From positions 1 to 45,645 of IMG/VR virus record IMGVR_UViG_3300039106_000693: a DNA stretch of 45,645 bases; one strand, given 5' to 3'. This document shows positions 1 to 9,693 of the stretch, piece by piece; position 1 is the stretch's first letter; each line of letters starts with the position of its first letter. The stretch is from a virus. Position numbers and translations under genes: made by a program. The notes under the pieces are model-generated. The model saw nothing but the letters and a program-made list of their open reading frames with translations. It had not been told where the DNA came from and did no database searches.

Positions 1-68
1 ATATATAGTAATTTACTTTTATAACATTAAACAATTTTATATAAAGATATCATATTTTTATATAGTTT

Positions 69-830
69 TCAAATTGTAATAAGTTCTCTTTTGTCACCCA
101 TTTGTTGAAACTGTGGCAAAAGATTCTCGTGCATTATGTGAGCAGCGTATATATAACTTGCACAATATAAGGAATAACCCTTTAAAGCTGCGTTCTTTGA
201 CCAACCAAGGTCTTCTCCCTGAGAGTGTATCTCGTAGTCAACATTATTGTAAACGTCTTTAGACATCATTTTAGCTGCCATTATTACATCAGATTTAAAA
301 TAAGTTCCCAAGGGGTAATTATTTTTTCTATAGCCTTTAAACTCTTTTTCGTCTGCCCAATTCATAACACTTGGATATTTTGTATCAAAAGGAGTCATAA
401 ACATTAATGGACTAACTGCGTCTGCTGTATCATTAACGTGTGCTATTAGTAGTTCTAATGTATTTGGGTTCTTTAGTATTATGTCAGAATCAAGACTAAA
501 ATAATAATCAGGCTGAAGTTCTCTTACTCTTGAAAGAAGGGAGTTTCTAAGATTGACCATATTTTCATATTTTGAAATAGTCCACTGTCTTGAGTTGTCT
601 TCGTGATTATAGTGAGGTATATCATTTCGTTCCCTTATTTCAAATAAAGGAATTTCAGGATGATACTGTCTCCATAATTTTAACATTCTTACAGTTGCTT
701 CATCGTCTGGTGAAGTTTCAAAAATAAAGCCAATTTTATTCAAAGGAATAGATTGTCTTTCGAGCGATGCAAACCAGATTGGTAAAATCCAATCTCTTTT
801 ATAAATTGGACATCCTATTATAAGTTTCAT
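69..830 (-). CDS. GT-A type glycosyltransferase
   Basis: This 253-residue protein looks like a GT-A fold, nucleotide-sugar-dependent glycosyltransferase. The N-terminus (KLIIGCPIYKRD) resembles the first strand and loop of such enzymes. A DSD metal and sugar-nucleotide motif lies at residues 114-116 within FSLDSDIIL, and GEDLGW at 205-210 resembles the later acidic motif. The length fits a single catalytic domain with no membrane segment, so it should be cytoplasmic. It is the last gene of the minus-strand virion operon in this window, and its ATG overlaps the upstream stop as TAATG. Phages use such enzymes to glycosylate virion proteins or DNA; the acceptor is not visible here. The fold call is fairly safe, the substrate unknown. 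Confidence 0.7.
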   Translation of the reverse strand: MKLIIGCPIYKRDWILPIWFASLERQSIPLNKIGFIFETSPDDEATVRMLKLWRQYHPEIPLFEIRERNDIPHYNHEDNSRQWTISKYENMVNLRNSLLSRVRELQPDYYFSLDSDIILKNPNTLELLIAHVNDTADAVSPLMFMTPFDTKYPSVMNWADEKEFKGYRKNNYPLGTYFKSDVIMAAKMMSKDVYNNVDYEIHSQGEDLGWSKNAALKGYSLYCASYIYAAHIMHENLLPQFQQMGDKRELITI

Positions 831-1174
831 TATTCTACTATTTGTTTAGGTTCTTCTTTTACTTCAGCTGTTTTTTTTGGAGATACTTTTTTATCTTCAA
901 CTTTTTCAACAGCTTCAATAACCTCCGCTATCTCAACAGCTTTTTCAGCTGGAGCAGAAGCAGATACTGTTACCGGAACTTCTATAATATCATCGTCTTC
1001 TGAGACTTCTTCCATGGCGTAGTTGAATATGTCCATCATGCCATCAATGATATCTACCAATACTTGGAGAGCCAAACGTGTTTGACCATTTTCTACTGCT
1101 ATCTTGAATCCTTCAATTGCATCTTCTTTTAACAGATACTGTTTTGATATATCTGAAACTATTTTAATTGACAT
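830..1174 (-). CDS. small acidic protein, unknown function
   Basis: I do not recognise this protein of about 114 residues. The first 60 residues look helical (DAIEGFKIAVENGQTRLALQ), and the rest is a low-complexity tail rich in Glu, Val, Lys and Ala. I chose the ATG at 1174 over an in-frame ATG at 1186. GAGG followed by six A's sits directly before 1174, and that sequence itself contains the upstream ATG. The gene overlaps the end of the portal gene and its stop overlaps the glycosyltransferase start, so translation is probably coupled. Position next to portal suggests a virion or assembly role; this is inference. Confidence 0.7.
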   Translation of the reverse strand: MSIKIVSDISKQYLLKEDAIEGFKIAVENGQTRLALQVLVDIIDGMMDIFNYAMEEVSEDDDIIEVPVTVSASAPAEKAVEIAEVIEAVEKVEDKKVSPKKTAEVKEEPKQIVE

Positions 1175-2831
1175 TTTTTTCCTCATTCACATTTTCTTGT
1201 TGTTCTTGGTCTTCTACTATCACTACATTATACTGCTCTTCGAGAAGATTTTCAACCATGCCAACCCAGGCAGAATCTGATCTCTTAATATTAGGCGAGG
1301 TTAAACGACCCTGTTGATTTTGTGGTCTCATAACATTGCCTGCGCCTTTTCTGTTTGAAGGCATATTTCTTTGACCTTTTGGTGCTGGAGTTTGTTTGTC
1401 TCCATCTTTTACAACATCTTTACTGGTTTGAAGTTTTGCTTGAGTATCTGCTTGTGCGGAACCGACATCAATTTGGACTTGACCTTGTGCCGACATAAAT
1501 AGACCTTCTTTATCCACTTGCGGATCTTCACCAATCTTCATTCTTGCTTCTTCTAAGGTTATAAGAGAGTTGACATACTTTTGTATTATATGTGTTTCTT
1601 TTTTAACTTGAGTATCAACATCTATCTCGTTGAACTTAAAATAACATCTGTCTGATATAGAAGATTCAGTTGGATTAACTAACGGATCAAAACCGCCCTC
1701 AAATAATAATTCATTAAAAACGTTAAGTCTTACCATCTCAGCAAATTGCTTTTGGAAATGTTTGATCTTATCGTATAGTGCTGTATCTAATCTTTCTGAA
1801 GCAGATCTGTTGCCACCACCCATACTCATTCCAAGGTGATGTGGTGCAACTCCGAGTCCTACTGCAACTCTTTCCTTAAAATGATTCAAGTAATTTGATG
1901 CATCAAGTGCTGCGTTTTGAGATCCTATAACTTCAACATCATGTCTGAATGGAAGGATTAAGCCACCTTCAGCTCTAAGATTTTCAATCTCTATTGCTGC
2001 TTGATCTATTTCTTCCGGCTCAGCTGGCTGATCTGCAGTTCCAATTCTGTACTTATACAATGGGAAAAGTTCTCTATGCACTAGGTTTTGAATGTCTTCT
2101 TCAATTTGTCTCAGTGCGACAACGTCATCCAAAACGTTTGCTAAGAATGGAGTACCAAATATTCTTCCTGGTTTTCTATCAAAGAATAAATGTATAACAC
2201 TTTCAGCTGGCCACTTAGGATCTCTGTCCGTAGGCGCATACGTCATTGGATTAGTTCTCTGTAAGTATGCTTTTGGCTTGTTGTGCTTATCTCTTAAGAT
2301 TCTTGCTTGCTCAGTTGGTATCAGATAATATCCAACAACTGGCTGTGCAGCACCTACTGGCTCTAATGCTTTAGGAAAATATTCTGCTAAATCAGCTCTG
2401 GCTTTAACAATAAATACGTTTGAAAATTTAAATAGTTGATCAGATAAATCAATAAGAAAATCTAAAAACGGCCTTCTCATAGCCATTTCCATGTAGTCTA
2501 TTCTTTGGTATAAGTATTGTACAGCTTCTGGATTTTCTCCAACAATCTGCCAACCTTCTTTCCAAAACAAGTCCTGGTATTTAGCCATTGCCTGCTTGAC
2601 ATATGAGTCAGTGTCTATTGCCTGTATTATTCTATCAAAGTTATATGGAGAAGGTTCAAAGTTAGTTCTGCCAGTATAATAATAGTTTACGCCACGATAA
2701 CCCAAGGCAAATGCTGCGACTCTCATCGCTTTGCTGAGTGATCCAATTTTATCTGGAGCTAGCTGAGCTGATTCAAAATCAAACTCAGAAAGCTCAGACT
2801 TCTGGAAAGGTAAATATTGACGTATTGCCAT
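1164..2831 (-). CDS. portal protein
   Basis: This 555-residue protein fits the phage portal family, the dodecameric ring at the capsid vertex through which DNA is packaged and ejected. The length is typical. The middle section (FGTPFLANVLDDVVALRQIE, then IQNLVHRELFPLYKYRIG) resembles the conserved portal core with its long helices. A Gly/Ser stretch (MSMGGGNRSASERLD) follows, which is also common in portals. The C-terminal 100 residues are polar, Gln/Pro/Lys-rich and probably disordered. A GGAG lies 11 bases before the ATG at 2831. In most phages portal sits next to terminase; here the tail-type genes lie between them. The portal assignment is good, made from pattern only. Confidence 0.8.
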   Translation of the reverse strand: MAIRQYLPFQKSELSEFDFESAQLAPDKIGSLSKAMRVAAFALGYRGVNYYYTGRTNFEPSPYNFDRIIQAIDTDSYVKQAMAKYQDLFWKEGWQIVGENPEAVQYLYQRIDYMEMAMRRPFLDFLIDLSDQLFKFSNVFIVKARADLAEYFPKALEPVGAAQPVVGYYLIPTEQARILRDKHNKPKAYLQRTNPMTYAPTDRDPKWPAESVIHLFFDRKPGRIFGTPFLANVLDDVVALRQIEEDIQNLVHRELFPLYKYRIGTADQPAEPEEIDQAAIEIENLRAEGGLILPFRHDVEVIGSQNAALDASNYLNHFKERVAVGLGVAPHHLGMSMGGGNRSASERLDTALYDKIKHFQKQFAEMVRLNVFNELLFEGGFDPLVNPTESSISDRCYFKFNEIDVDTQVKKETHIIQKYVNSLITLEEARMKIGEDPQVDKEGLFMSAQGQVQIDVGSAQADTQAKLQTSKDVVKDGDKQTPAPKGQRNMPSNRKGAGNVMRPQNQQGRLTSPNIKRSDSAWVGMVENLLEEQYNVVIVEDQEQQENVNEEKNVN

Positions 2832-2893
2832 AAGCTAATTAGCTCCAAATTCTAAAGATAATACTGTATAGTACAGTTTATTATTCCTTAAAT

Positions 2894-3106
2894 TCAGCTT
2901 TGTCTTTCGGACTCTTGAAACGTCTTCTTGATAATAATATCTTTGATAGCTTCAAGCCAAAAAACCGTCTCTGGTTCTGTGAAATCACTCTTGTAAGAAA
3001 GATTAGAGTTAGTAATCTTAATGGTGATATTCATTTCTTTTTCAGCTACAAGAGCTTCTTCTACTTGTTCTGCCAGCTCTTCTGGCAATACTGATTTTTT
3101 TGTCAT
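2894..3106 (-). CDS. hypothetical protein, 70 aa
   Basis: Small unrecognised protein, acidic in the first third (PEELAEQVEEALVAEKE) and basic at the end. Its ATG overlaps the stop of the upstream gene as TAATG, the usual arrangement in this operon, which supports it as a real gene. It lies between the S74 tail fibre and portal genes. Confidence 0.6.
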   Translation of the reverse strand: MTKKSVLPEELAEQVEEALVAEKEMNITIKITNSNLSYKSDFTEPETVFWLEAIKDIIIKKTFQESERQS

Positions 3107-3291
3107 TACTTTACTTTCTTTATAGTTTCTGCGGGCATATCGAACCCATCTGATTGTTCTTGCTTTTGCTGAAGTTGCATTGTGAGCTGCTTAATCGTAG
3201 CTTCTTTAACTACAACTTCTGTTATTAGAAGTCCAATTCTTTCCTGGAAAGACTGAACTATAAGGTTAATGTCTAAATTTGATTCATTCAT
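3106..3291 (-). CDS. hypothetical coiled-coil protein, 61 aa
   Basis: Small unrecognised protein. Residues about 8-47 show a heptad-like pattern (SFQERIGLLITEVVVKEA, then QLTMQLQQKQEQ) that suggests one coiled coil. It follows the tail-fibre stop by 8 bases and overlaps the next gene, so it is probably co-translated. A structural or chaperone role is possible but not shown. Confidence 0.6.
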   Translation of the reverse strand: MNESNLDINLIVQSFQERIGLLITEVVVKEATIKQLTMQLQQKQEQSDGFDMPAETIKKVK

Positions 3292-3299
3292 GAATAAGA

Positions 3300-5138
3300 T
3301 TATACCAGACGAGATTCTAATTCATCAACTTTTGCCGAAAGTTCTTGAACAGCCTTAACTAATGGGGATATAAACTCTTCATAACTTAAAACCTGAGTTG
3401 ATTCTTTATCATCGTTGTCATTTAAATGCCATCCTGCAAAGTCTGCATTTAAGTCTTCTAAAACCTTTTTAACATCTTGTGCTATGAATCCATAATGATT
3501 TTTCGTTATTTTTTCATTTATTAGATTATAAGATACAGGACTTAATTTATTGATAAAATTAAGTCCTAAATTTGTTAATTGTATATTTTCTTTTAATCTT
3601 ATATCAGAACTTTTCCATAAAGTTCCATCTATATAAACTTCAGATGTAACTCCACCAGATTCTCCTATATCGATTCTTGCGTCAGATGCAACTCTAAGAC
3701 AAGTATTATTAGCTGAACTAACTACATTTAAAGGCCATCGTCCATAGTTGTTTGGATTACCTGCATTCTGAGCATCGGCTTTTATTTTTACTACGCTTTG
3801 TGAATTGTCACCTGTTGCTCCATTGATTCTGACATTGTTACCAATAGTTAAGTTGTCCGTAATGCTTCCACTTGCTCCTGATAAAGTTCCAGAAAAAGTT
3901 CCACTAGCTGCAGTAATGTTTCCATTAAAGCTTGCATTTCCGGCTGAGTCTACAATAAATTTATTTCTAAAGTTAATAGAACCATTATCAAGGTTTATGA
4001 GACATGTTCCGTCTACGCTAGAAATTGTCCCTGTAGTAACTTTACCTCCAGATATTGTTGTAATACTTGCTCCACCAATATGGTTTAATACATCAGCTGG
4101 ATTGACTTTACCATTTGCTGTAGACTGAGCACCATTTGCCGTAGATTGTGCTGTAGCTGCTGCAGTTGCTGCGTTATTTGCCGTAGTTACAGCAGCACTT
4201 ACTGCTGTTGCAGTTTGAGAACCTATTGTCACGTCGCCAGCAATTGTTAGTGCACTTCCGGTCCATACAAACTTGTCTTTAAGAGAAAATTGCCCTGCAC
4301 TGTCTACATAAAAAGCTGTGTTTGCGTTATTAAATGTACCAGTGCCAATATAAAACCTATTTGCAGTAGCTCCAGAACCTGCGTTAATTCCTCCAACTGT
4401 TCCACCAGAAACTGTAGCGTTGGTGATTAACGTTCCAGTAGTTCTTACGTTGGTTCCGTCCCATTCAAAAAAATTACTTGCATTGCCAACTTTAAATTTT
4501 ATTGGAGTAGATGGAGGACCAACAGTAGAGGGAACCCAATAGTTATCCGTGTCTAAGTTTATTGATGCCGCTGATATTGAACCTCTTATTTGAGATGAAT
4601 CAAAAATAGCTTGACCAGAACCAGATATCAACCACCCAGCACTTCCGGTTGTCCATTGAGCTCCATTAAACGATCCATCATAAGTAGATGATTTAATAAC
4701 GGAGTTTGTTCCACTTAATGTAATTTCAGCTGCACTAACAGTTCCAGAAGTAATTTTTGCTGCGGTCAAACTAGTTATATATTGATTTCCAATTAATGGC
4801 GTTGCACCAGATGAAACTAAACTGGTATATGTACCAACCGTTCCAGCACTATTAACTACAGCAACTCTTCCGTAATATGTTTTAGGAGTGGAATCAGTAG
4901 AGTTAGTTACTGAGATTGTAAATACGTTAGCTTTGTTTTTGCCACTTGCTATTGGTGTAGTTGAGCTTGTAGGATTAGGAATATCATATAGCTGATATGC
5001 ATATGAGTCTAAGTCAATATCGTTAACTGCATCAAAATAAAACATTACTGTTTCAAAGTTTGCGGAAATTCCAAAACCAGTTATAGTTGATGGGACCGAA
5101 GAAACTGCTGGAGTTTTTACTCGTATCGTTTCTGGCAA
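3300..5138 (-). CDS. tail fibre/receptor-binding protein with S74 chaperone domain
   Basis: The 612 open residues end in a peptidase S74 (intramolecular chaperone) domain, from about residue 510. It has the hallmark SSDIRLKENI cleavage region, then HYGFIAQDV, and a terminal coiled coil (VKAVQELSAKVDELESRL). In this family the domain trimerises the fibre and then cuts itself off before SD. Upstream are beta-rich repeats full of Gly, Thr, Ser and Ala (TVSGGTVGGINAG, AATAQSTANGAQSTANG), typical of trimeric fibres. The listed start is a TTG with no visible ribosome site. The natural start is probably the ATG at 5238, with GGAG seven bases upstream and overlapping the previous stop. That frame breaks near a run of seven A's (5220-5226). 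An added N-terminus (QLHGLKPDANYLFALKP) would follow if the frame is restored. Confidence 0.85.
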   Translation of the reverse strand: MPETIRVKTPAVSSVPSTITGFGISANFETVMFYFDAVNDIDLDSYAYQLYDIPNPTSSTTPIASGKNKANVFTISVTNSTDSTPKTYYGRVAVVNSAGTVGTYTSLVSSGATPLIGNQYITSLTAAKITSGTVSAAEITLSGTNSVIKSSTYDGSFNGAQWTTGSAGWLISGSGQAIFDSSQIRGSISAASINLDTDNYWVPSTVGPPSTPIKFKVGNASNFFEWDGTNVRTTGTLITNATVSGGTVGGINAGSGATANRFYIGTGTFNNANTAFYVDSAGQFSLKDKFVWTGSALTIAGDVTIGSQTATAVSAAVTTANNAATAAATAQSTANGAQSTANGKVNPADVLNHIGGASITTISGGKVTTGTISSVDGTCLINLDNGSINFRNKFIVDSAGNASFNGNITAASGTFSGTLSGASGSITDNLTIGNNVRINGATGDNSQSVVKIKADAQNAGNPNNYGRWPLNVVSSANNTCLRVASDARIDIGESGGVTSEVYIDGTLWKSSDIRLKENIQLTNLGLNFINKLSPVSYNLINEKITKNHYGFIAQDVKKVLEDLNADFAGWHLNDNDDKESTQVLSYEEFISPLVKAVQELSAKVDELESRLV

Positions 5139-5190
5139 ATCATCTACAGCTACTATCTCAGTATTCTTAGGCTTGAGAGCAAATAGATAG

Positions 5191-5238
5191 TTAGCGTCTG
5201 GCTTTAGTCCGTGTAATTGTTTTTTTAATAATTGTCAT
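5191..5238 (-). other. probable frame break at an A7 run (5' end of tail-fibre gene)
   Basis: On the minus strand an ATG at 5238 with GGAG seven bases upstream overlaps the stop of the preceding gene (ATGA). It reads ATG ACA ATT ATT AAA AAA ACA and stops at 5191. With one A fewer in the seven-A run at 5220-5226, the reading continues straight into the tail-fibre frame. Either the run holds a base-call or assembly error, or expression uses a +1 shift or transcriptional slippage here. Confidence 0.65.
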
Positions 5239-6212
5239 CGTATTACTCCGGTGCTCGTAAAAGATATTGAAGGATCTATCTCTTCTTTATTGAAAGAAAG
5301 TTTATAATTTTTACTGTAAGTATGTTTTGTTACTGAGAGTCCAGTTGCGCTAGAAGATTGATTCTTGGTTGCAAGCAGTTCAATCTCATAAGAAAAAGAA
5401 CCATAGTAATCATCGTATGCATTTAGCCCAGTAACGGAAGTTTGCGTGTTTAAATCTATAGTAAATATTGGAGTATCTACAACAGCATTTGTATTGTAAA
5501 GGTCTATACCGTTTGAGACATAGACTACTGATTGTCCACTTGTTGTTGCAGAGGTCTTAATTATTTTAAGGTTTATTTTTCCTTTGTCTGGACCCTTATC
5601 TCCATAAATAATTAACTTTGGACCATCAAAGTTTCCTAATACTTTTGCTCCTACAGTTTGTGTTTTTCCATTAACCCATATTCCTGGGTCTCCCAAATAA
5701 GTAATTTGAGATACTCGCACATTTGAAGATCCAGCTACCACAGAATGAGAATGGTAGCTAACAAGATTAGAACCAGAGCCAGTTGGAGATCCCATAAAGT
5801 TTGAACCAGATGGATTTACTGTTCTAACATAGTTACTGCCAATTAAAGATATGTATTGGATATTATCGCTATGATAGTAGATATAATATGCGCCGTCTGG
5901 TCTTGAACCTGCGTTTACATCTGTTAAAGATCTAAAGTAGAGATTATTACTAGCGTCAATGTAGGAGTAGGTTGCAGTTGTCGATGTTGCAGTTTCATAT
6001 GTAACTAAATATGAATCTTGATCAAAAGACTGCTCAATAACGTTGTTTGACGAAGAAAAAACTTGACCTATATTTAACTCATCCAATGGAGCGTGAATCC
6101 AATCATTTACCTTTAAGTTGTCAGCGAGTGCTGGAAAAGATATTGATCTCCTAATAGGAGGCTTTACGGACGTTGTTAAAGCTGATGTAGTGTAATAATT
6201 AAACCAAGGCAT
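5235..6212 (-). CDS. putative tail/fibre-associated structural protein
   Basis: This 325-residue protein is not recognised by family. The composition (high Ser, Thr, Tyr, Asn, Gly; alternating short strands such as TYSYIDASNNLYFRSL and YYIYYHSDN) suggests an all-beta virion protein. It has no membrane segment or catalytic motif. It sits between a protein with a tail-fibre HPQYLRADG motif and the S74 fibre, with 2-base spacing upstream and an ATGA overlap downstream. A tail-tip or fibre-adaptor role is the best guess from context. Confidence 0.65.
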   Translation of the reverse strand: MPWFNYYTTSALTTSVKPPIRRSISFPALADNLKVNDWIHAPLDELNIGQVFSSSNNVIEQSFDQDSYLVTYETATSTTATYSYIDASNNLYFRSLTDVNAGSRPDGAYYIYYHSDNIQYISLIGSNYVRTVNPSGSNFMGSPTGSGSNLVSYHSHSVVAGSSNVRVSQITYLGDPGIWVNGKTQTVGAKVLGNFDGPKLIIYGDKGPDKGKINLKIIKTSATTSGQSVVYVSNGIDLYNTNAVVDTPIFTIDLNTQTSVTGLNAYDDYYGSFSYEIELLATKNQSSSATGLSVTKHTYSKNYKLSFNKEEIDPSISFTSTGVIR

Positions 6213-6214
6213 TG

Positions 6215-7813
6215 TTATAACTCTTTGTAAAGAATCTCAAAATCATACGTGCTAATCTTATCATCATCTACCTCAATTTCAAAGGTGGCACTATATTCGT
6301 GTCCTCCACCTATCTTTTTAACAGATTCAAAACCCGATAACACTAAGTTTGAATACGGCTTGTTGTCAACGTTATCATAATAATCTTGTCTTGCAGATTG
6401 ATAATCTATTGAGCTTGCACTTATTGGATTGCTTCCATCTTCAAAATTATGACTATGATTTGCTAAGCTAACGCCATCTATCCTTGCCCCGTTTTGGATG
6501 GTTATGTCGCCCTTTATTATTCCGCCGTCAGCTCTTAAATACTGAGGATGGGCATCTCCGTCGAGATCATCTAGGTCGTTATGTGAAGATCTAAGATTTT
6601 CTCTTTTCGAATTATCTACATATATTTGATCAAAAATATCATTATATCTAGTTACGTCATCTGCCGTCGGAGAAGCTAATGCTATTGTTCTTTGAGCAGC
6701 AAAATCTTCTAATTGAATTATATAATTAATATATCTTCTTTTTAATCTCAAAAGATCTAAATAGGCTCTCATTCTTTTGCCTAAATTTAATCTTTTTTCT
6801 ACAAGGTCAGTAGTTACTGATCCTAAATTTCCAATTATTGCATTGCTTGCAATGATCATTTCGCCAGTCAACATCGGTGCATTTTTTGCAAAAGAAGTCG
6901 TATTAATGTCTGTCATTATTGGTTCTATTAATTTAGACTTAAATGTCATTGCAGGAACTAAATAATTGTTATAGAACATATCACCTAGGTCAACGCAGTC
7001 CCTTTTGATTAAGCCAAGTATAGAATTTATTTCAGAAGACATTGAATTTATTTTGATCGAAAAAAAAGCTTGGAATTGAGCGGCTTGTTTTTTAGAGACT
7101 TGATCCAATTCGGATTGTGGAATTGAGACTGGCTGGCTTGTGATTTCTTTGGCAAACTGCTTCGTATAGTGCGTAACTGCTTTTGTCCAGTCTGCGAGGT
7201 GTTTTGCAATCTCCCCTTCGGTTTCATCTTTATACTCTTCCCCTAAATAATATATGACTATATTTTTTATTGTTGAAACTTCACTATGAATGTAGTTTAG
7301 TATTTTTTTTAGACTTATTAAATGTCCAAAACTTGTATGAGAAATAGCTATATCGTACTGCTTTACAAACTCTCTACAAGCTCTGCACTTGTGCTCTTGC
7401 GCGTATGTATATTGTCTGTAGCAAATAAAATCTGGAGCAGACTTTACTTCCATGGTTGTAAATGTGTTTTCATTATTTTGTTGATCATTATAATACTTTT
7501 GAGCATCTTGCCAAACTGCTTTATGTGCATTTTCCATATCTACAGAAACGTATGCATTAATATTAACCTTAAGCAAATTATCATCTAATTCTTCAATTAA
7601 TTTTTTAATAATTTGATCACAATCAAACACGTAGGATCTTACTTGTCCAATCGGTATTTGTGAAACATTAGTATAATTTAATAATCCATTAGAATTTTCT
7701 ATACCTGCTTCATTAAGTCTTTTTTCTACAGAGTTAAAAGAAGACACATCAGAATATGGGTCAGCAAAAACATCCTCTACTGCATTAGATTTTCCTAATC
7801 CATAGTTTGCCAT
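6215..7813 (-). CDS. putative tail protein with HPQYLRADG fibre motif
   Basis: Of the 532 residues, about the first 400 are mainly helical, with a Cys pair in EHKCRACREF near residue 140. Around residue 415 the protein carries DLDDLDGDAHPQYLRADGG followed by GDITIQNG and NHSHNFEDG. That motif recurs in phage tail fibres and collar proteins at the junction between a helical base and a beta-rich fibre. The last 80 residues form a small beta domain. The gene lies 2 bases after the terminase stop and directly before another structural gene. A baseplate or fibre-base protein is likely; the exact role is unknown. Confidence 0.65.
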   Translation of the reverse strand: MANYGLGKSNAVEDVFADPYSDVSSFNSVEKRLNEAGIENSNGLLNYTNVSQIPIGQVRSYVFDCDQIIKKLIEELDDNLLKVNINAYVSVDMENAHKAVWQDAQKYYNDQQNNENTFTTMEVKSAPDFICYRQYTYAQEHKCRACREFVKQYDIAISHTSFGHLISLKKILNYIHSEVSTIKNIVIYYLGEEYKDETEGEIAKHLADWTKAVTHYTKQFAKEITSQPVSIPQSELDQVSKKQAAQFQAFFSIKINSMSSEINSILGLIKRDCVDLGDMFYNNYLVPAMTFKSKLIEPIMTDINTTSFAKNAPMLTGEMIIASNAIIGNLGSVTTDLVEKRLNLGKRMRAYLDLLRLKRRYINYIIQLEDFAAQRTIALASPTADDVTRYNDIFDQIYVDNSKRENLRSSHNDLDDLDGDAHPQYLRADGGIIKGDITIQNGARIDGVSLANHSHNFEDGSNPISASSIDYQSARQDYYDNVDNKPYSNLVLSGFESVKKIGGGHEYSATFEIEVDDDKISTYDFEILYKEL

Positions 7814-7815
7814 TT

Positions 7816-9690
7816 TTAAAATACCTGTCTTTTAATTGGTGCACTTGCACGTCTGCTAAAACTTTTTCTTAATGATGTCTTTGCACCTAGAGAGTCTGTT
7901 CTGTTTGATACTTTTGTTTTACTTGCATCAGTATCATCATCTTCTCTATCTCCACTTCCTGGCATGAAGAACGTATTAGAAAATGAGCTTGTAGTTGTAG
8001 TATACCTTGCTTTATGTAAATCTCCATAGTTTTGAGTTATAGAAAGCAAGGCTAAAATTAGTGCATCGTGTGCGTGATCCTGCGCTGATCCTCCAGCTTC
8101 GAATACTGGTCTACCAGTTTGAGTTGTTCTTAATACAACATAAGATATCAATTGCATATACATTTCATTATCTTTTTCTGGAATCATTAATAATTCTTTT
8201 TCAAGATATTGTCTTAAGTTATCCACCATGTATGGTTTGATTTCTTTTTTAACAACCTGTTTAGTATATGGATCTCTTAAATCTATAGACTCTCCAAATC
8301 CAACCCCTTTAACTTTTTGCTTTAATCCGGAAAGTGGATTTTCCACTCCATACTTATGTAACAGTTCTACCTGGACTTCTCCATATCCTCTGTCTACGTA
8401 AATATGTTTTGGCATAAAGATATTATTTAAATCAACAATTCTAGAAACTGCTTTAGTTAATGTGTATTCAGATCTTTCTATTTCTTCTCTATAGGCGAGT
8501 CTTACTTTATTTCTAAATCTTTCTTCCTCATATGTGTCTGAGCATACCTCTAAAACAACTATATTTGTACCAGCTCCATACTTGTCCCAGTCAACTCCTA
8601 TTACGTGAAAAGATCTAGCTGACTTTAGCTCAGCGTCGTAATTCCAGTTTGGTTCTATAAAAGCTTTATCAACATATTTTCTTGGGTATACACCTTCTGC
8701 GTCTTCACCCCAGTCTGCTTCAATTTCATGTCTGTATCCTATTTCCGAATACTGCTCTCTAAATTCATCCTCTTGTTCTTTAGCAAAATAAGGATTACAG
8801 TATGAAGGAAACCAAAACTCTTTAAATCTTTCTGACCTACACCACTCCCAAAAGCGTTCTCTTCTACCAGTTGGAGTTGAAGCTCCAATCAAAACTTTGT
8901 CTGGTTGGTCTTCTGCTGTTTTCTGAAGCATAGCGTACAGTGCATCAAGGTCATCTGCATGCATGTAATCCATTTCGTCAAGAACAATAACATGGGCTTC
9001 TTGACCACGAGCTACGTCTGATTTTCCACCAGAACGCATACCAGATGTAAAAAATCTAATTGTTGATCCATTGGAGAATTGAATCATAAATTGAGGACTT
9101 GTAACTTTTCTTACTATAGAGTTCATTACAATTTCATTCTTAGATGCGAGTCTTAAAATCTCTTGATAAATTAATTCAACGTGAGATTTCATTGGTGCAA
9201 TAACAAGACATCTTCCGTCTTTATGAGTGTAACTATAATGCAACAAATAAACTGCCATACTAAAAGTTTTACCAAGACGACGACCAGCTCTTAGAACTTT
9301 TCTTAATGCAGGATCTCTTAATATTAGAGTTTGATAAACTCTTGTTTCTGCCTGCAAGAATTGTCTTGCCCACACGCACGGGTCTTTAGCTATATGTATT
9401 TGCCTTTGTTGCTCTCCAGAGATTCCTAGATCCAAAAGATCCATATCAAGATCAAATGGTTCGTCTACCAATAATGATAACTCTTTATTGGTTAATGGAC
9501 GTTCCGTTATTGTGGTTCCATCGGCCCAGTTTAAATGATTTAATTTATTTTGAAAAACCCATTCAATTCTATTTATTTGTTTGAATGTTTCTATGTCTTG
9601 ATCTTTTATTATTTCTAATAAATCTTCTCTAGATAATTTTTCTAAATCTTGTCTAAACTTTTTGGTTCTTGATGATAAAGTTGTGCTCAT
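7816..9690 (-). CDS. terL: terminase large subunit
   Basis: This 624-residue protein has the full terminase layout. The ATPase has Walker A GRRLGKT at residues 136-142, Walker B VIVLDEMDY at about 234-242 and the coupling motif GASTPTGRRE near 269. The RNase H-like nuclease begins at VIGVDWDKYG (Asp 367), continues with IYVDRGYGE (Asp 433), and ends with HAHDALILALL near 565. ATP hydrolysis drives DNA into the capsid through the portal, and the nuclease cuts the concatemer. The last 60 residues are polar and basic. The gene is tightly spaced with its neighbours in the virion operon. No small terminase is recognised; the Cys-rich genes upstream are candidates only. Confidence 0.95.
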   Translation of the reverse strand: MSTTLSSRTKKFRQDLEKLSREDLLEIIKDQDIETFKQINRIEWVFQNKLNHLNWADGTTITERPLTNKELSLLVDEPFDLDMDLLDLGISGEQQRQIHIAKDPCVWARQFLQAETRVYQTLILRDPALRKVLRAGRRLGKTFSMAVYLLHYSYTHKDGRCLVIAPMKSHVELIYQEILRLASKNEIVMNSIVRKVTSPQFMIQFSNGSTIRFFTSGMRSGGKSDVARGQEAHVIVLDEMDYMHADDLDALYAMLQKTAEDQPDKVLIGASTPTGRRERFWEWCRSERFKEFWFPSYCNPYFAKEQEDEFREQYSEIGYRHEIEADWGEDAEGVYPRKYVDKAFIEPNWNYDAELKSARSFHVIGVDWDKYGAGTNIVVLEVCSDTYEEERFRNKVRLAYREEIERSEYTLTKAVSRIVDLNNIFMPKHIYVDRGYGEVQVELLHKYGVENPLSGLKQKVKGVGFGESIDLRDPYTKQVVKKEIKPYMVDNLRQYLEKELLMIPEKDNEMYMQLISYVVLRTTQTGRPVFEAGGSAQDHAHDALILALLSITQNYGDLHKARYTTTTSSFSNTFFMPGSGDREDDDTDASKTKVSNRTDSLGAKTSLRKSFSRRASAPIKRQVF

Positions 9691-9693
9691 ATA

